This document shows positions 50,581-51,721 of a DNA stretch of 51,721 nucleotides, one piece after another (within the stretch, counting starts at the first letter, position 1; every line of letters begins with the position of its first letter). The stretch covers positions 1 to 51,721 of the forward strand of contig NZ_JAQGLG010000139.1 of assembly GCF_028292965.1 (NCBI RefSeq), in the 5' to 3' direction. Below the pieces are notes generated by a model. The model saw only the letters and a program-made list of their open reading frames with translations, made no database searches and was not told the DNA's origin. Made by a program: the position numbers and the translations under genes. This DNA is from Sphingomonas bacterium. GTDB lineage: Bacteria > Pseudomonadota > Alphaproteobacteria > Sphingomonadales > Sphingomonadaceae.

Positions 50581-51582
50581 ATGCGGGGGCCGAATGAAAT
50601 AGACGCGTTCATCGCTCAGTGGCGGGACACCGGCGGGTCCGAGCTCGCGAATACGCAGAGTTTCATCAACGGCTTATGTTGGCTAATCGGCGTTGAGCCA
50701 CCGCAGGGAAGCCGCACCGACGACGGCTATAACGACTATGTGTTCGAACGCCGCGTGTTCCAAGATAACGGCGACGGTACTACCAGCTTCGGGCGTATCG
50801 ACGCCTACAAGCGTGATTGCTTTATTCTAGAGGCGAAGCAAGGGAGCGAGGCTGACCGTGCGGCGGAGGCGCGGGGTGACGCTGACCTCGACCTGTTTGG
50901 GCAAACAGCTTCCACACGGATCAAGCGCGGCACTGCACGGCGTGGAACGCCGGGCTGGGCCAAGGCTATGGTGCAGGCCAAGGGGCAAGCTGAACGCTAT
51001 GCCAAGGCACTTCCTACCGAACACGGCTGGCCGCCTTTCCTGCTCGTCGCCGATATCGGTTATTGCATCGAGGTCTACGCTGATTTCACCGGCACTGGGA
51101 AGGCCTATGCCCAGTTCCCGGATCGATCGCGCTACCGCATCATGTTGGAGGATCTGCGCGACCCGAAAGTCCAGGCTCGCCTTGCCGCGATCTGGGTCGC
51201 GCCGAAGACGCTCGACCCAGCAATTCAGTCCGCCAAGGTCACCCGCGAGATCGCTGACTTACTTGCTCGCGTCTCGAAACGCCTGGAAGCACGCGGCTAT
51301 AAAGCCGAGGCGGTCAGTGGCTTCCTGATGCGCGTGCTGTTCACGATGTTCGCCGAAGATACCGAGGTGCTGCTGCCGAAGGACAGCTTCAAAACCTTGC
51401 TTCGCGAGCATGTTGGCAGCCCGCATCACCTGCACCATTCACTCACGGCGCTTTGGCAGGCGATGGACAAGGGCACGTTCGCGCCAGCGCTTCGTCAGCC
51501 GGTGAAGCGATTCAACGGATATCTGTTCAAGAATGCTGAGGCGATCGAACTCGATGGCGAGGAACTGTTGATGGCGGTGTAA
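50581..51582 (+). pseudogene. MmeI-like type IIG restriction-methylase, N-terminal part
   Basis: 333 residues. PD-(D/E)xK nuclease elements are visible (RIDAYKRDCFILEAKQG), with a helical spacer (FLMRVLFTMFAEDTEVLLP) following. Full-length MmeI-like enzymes have 900 or more residues and carry an adenine-methyltransferase domain. Here the frame ends at ELLMAV-stop exactly where an IS-like TGT end begins (51578-51580). The gene is therefore cut off and is probably non-functional. The remainder could continue beyond the insertion. Start ATG 50581 or GTG 50563. Confidence 0.8.
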
Positions 51583-51721
51583 AATGCCCCGGAACGGACA
51601 TTTGAAAATTCCCCACTACTTCTGATTGGCCCTTGTCCGGGGCGAGCCCCGGACAAGGGCCAAAGCAAAATATCGGGCCTGGTCCTCCTGACGGGAGGCG
51701 ATGCCGCGATGAAGAAGCTTG
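51578..51721 (+). mobile_element. IS21-like insertion sequence, left end (partial)
   Basis: From TGT at 51578 the sequence has repeated sub-terminal motifs GTAAAATGCCCC (51579) and GAAAATTCCCC (51604), in keeping with the multiple terminal repeats of IS21-family elements. A strong hairpin follows, and ATGAAG near 51709 could begin the transposase. Interruption of the restriction gene at this point supports an insertion. The family call is tentative because no transposase is visible. Confidence 0.5.
51628..51661. terminator. 15-bp-stem hairpin inside the IS end
   Basis: Arms 51628-51642 (GGCCCTTGTCCGGGG) and 51647-51661 are exact complements around CGAG, followed by AAAGCAAAAT. It could insulate the element from transcription arriving from the interrupted gene. 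Confidence 0.6.

Noticed and set aside
1..51721. tRNA, rRNA or riboswitch genes
   Set aside because: No cloverleaf with a GGTTCGA-type T arm, no rRNA sequence and no known riboswitch core were recognised.

Overview
The window looks like chromosome from a high-GC sphingomonad (Alphaproteobacteria, Sphingomonas-like). The signs are a Caulobacter/Xanthomonas-type TonB receptor, HWE-family histidine kinases, a FAT GUY-type single-domain response regulator, many EcfG-like promoter motifs (GGAAC-N16/17-[C/G]GTT) and IS5/IS21-type insertion sequences. Taxonomy is inferred from gene content only.

Region 1 (1-9.0 kb) starts with the tail of an IS5-family element that sits on the stop codon of a sugar-acid transporter gene. 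It continues with a sugar-acid catabolic locus: MFS permease and IclR regulator; enolase-superfamily dehydratase and DHDPS-family aldolase/dehydratase; divergently a TonB-dependent receptor, an SDR and a 2-dehydro-3-deoxygalactonokinase (DgoK). Together these suggest uptake and oxidation/dehydration of a galactonate- or hexuronate-like acid through KDGal.

Region 2 (9.2-16.1 kb) is a signalling block: FAT GUY receiver with HWE kinase, stand-alone CheB facing a CheR-PAS protein with a long periodic coiled coil, a second HWE kinase, and a Crp/Fnr regulator.

Region 3 (16.1-35.8 kb) holds stress and maintenance genes: MFS, a frameshifted SDR, GFA-like protein, an eight-gene cytochrome c oxidase operon with CtaG and extra cytochromes c, DUF3606 protein, alpha/beta hydrolase, histidine phosphatase, NAD(P)HX dehydratase domain, MscS channel, a frameshifted inorganic pyrophosphatase, UVR-motif protein, low-complexity small proteins, a PoxB-like ThDP enzyme and a membrane-tailed SDR. 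At least five of the intergenic regions carry EcfG-like promoters, so this block is plausibly part of a general stress regulon, with the signalling block of region 2 next door.

Region 4 (about 35.9 kb to the end) is accessory DNA of lower, uneven GC. It contains a DUF4238 protein, a DnaQ-like exonuclease with a BRCT domain, and a translationally coupled Tn7-like tnsA-tnsB-tniB(tnsC)-tniQ operon. The tnsA promoter region holds a near-perfect 29-bp palindrome and related repeats. Divergent from it lies an AT-rich operon of unrecognised genes. Next come a regulator and a large serine recombinase coupled to two ParB/RepB-like proteins. Last is an MmeI-like restriction-methylase N-terminus cut off by an IS21-like end. 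No CRISPR array, tRNA or rRNA was seen. The best candidates for undescribed biology are the Tn7-like module with its palindromic control region, the unknown 44.3-46.1 kb operon and the recombinase-ParB-RepB module.
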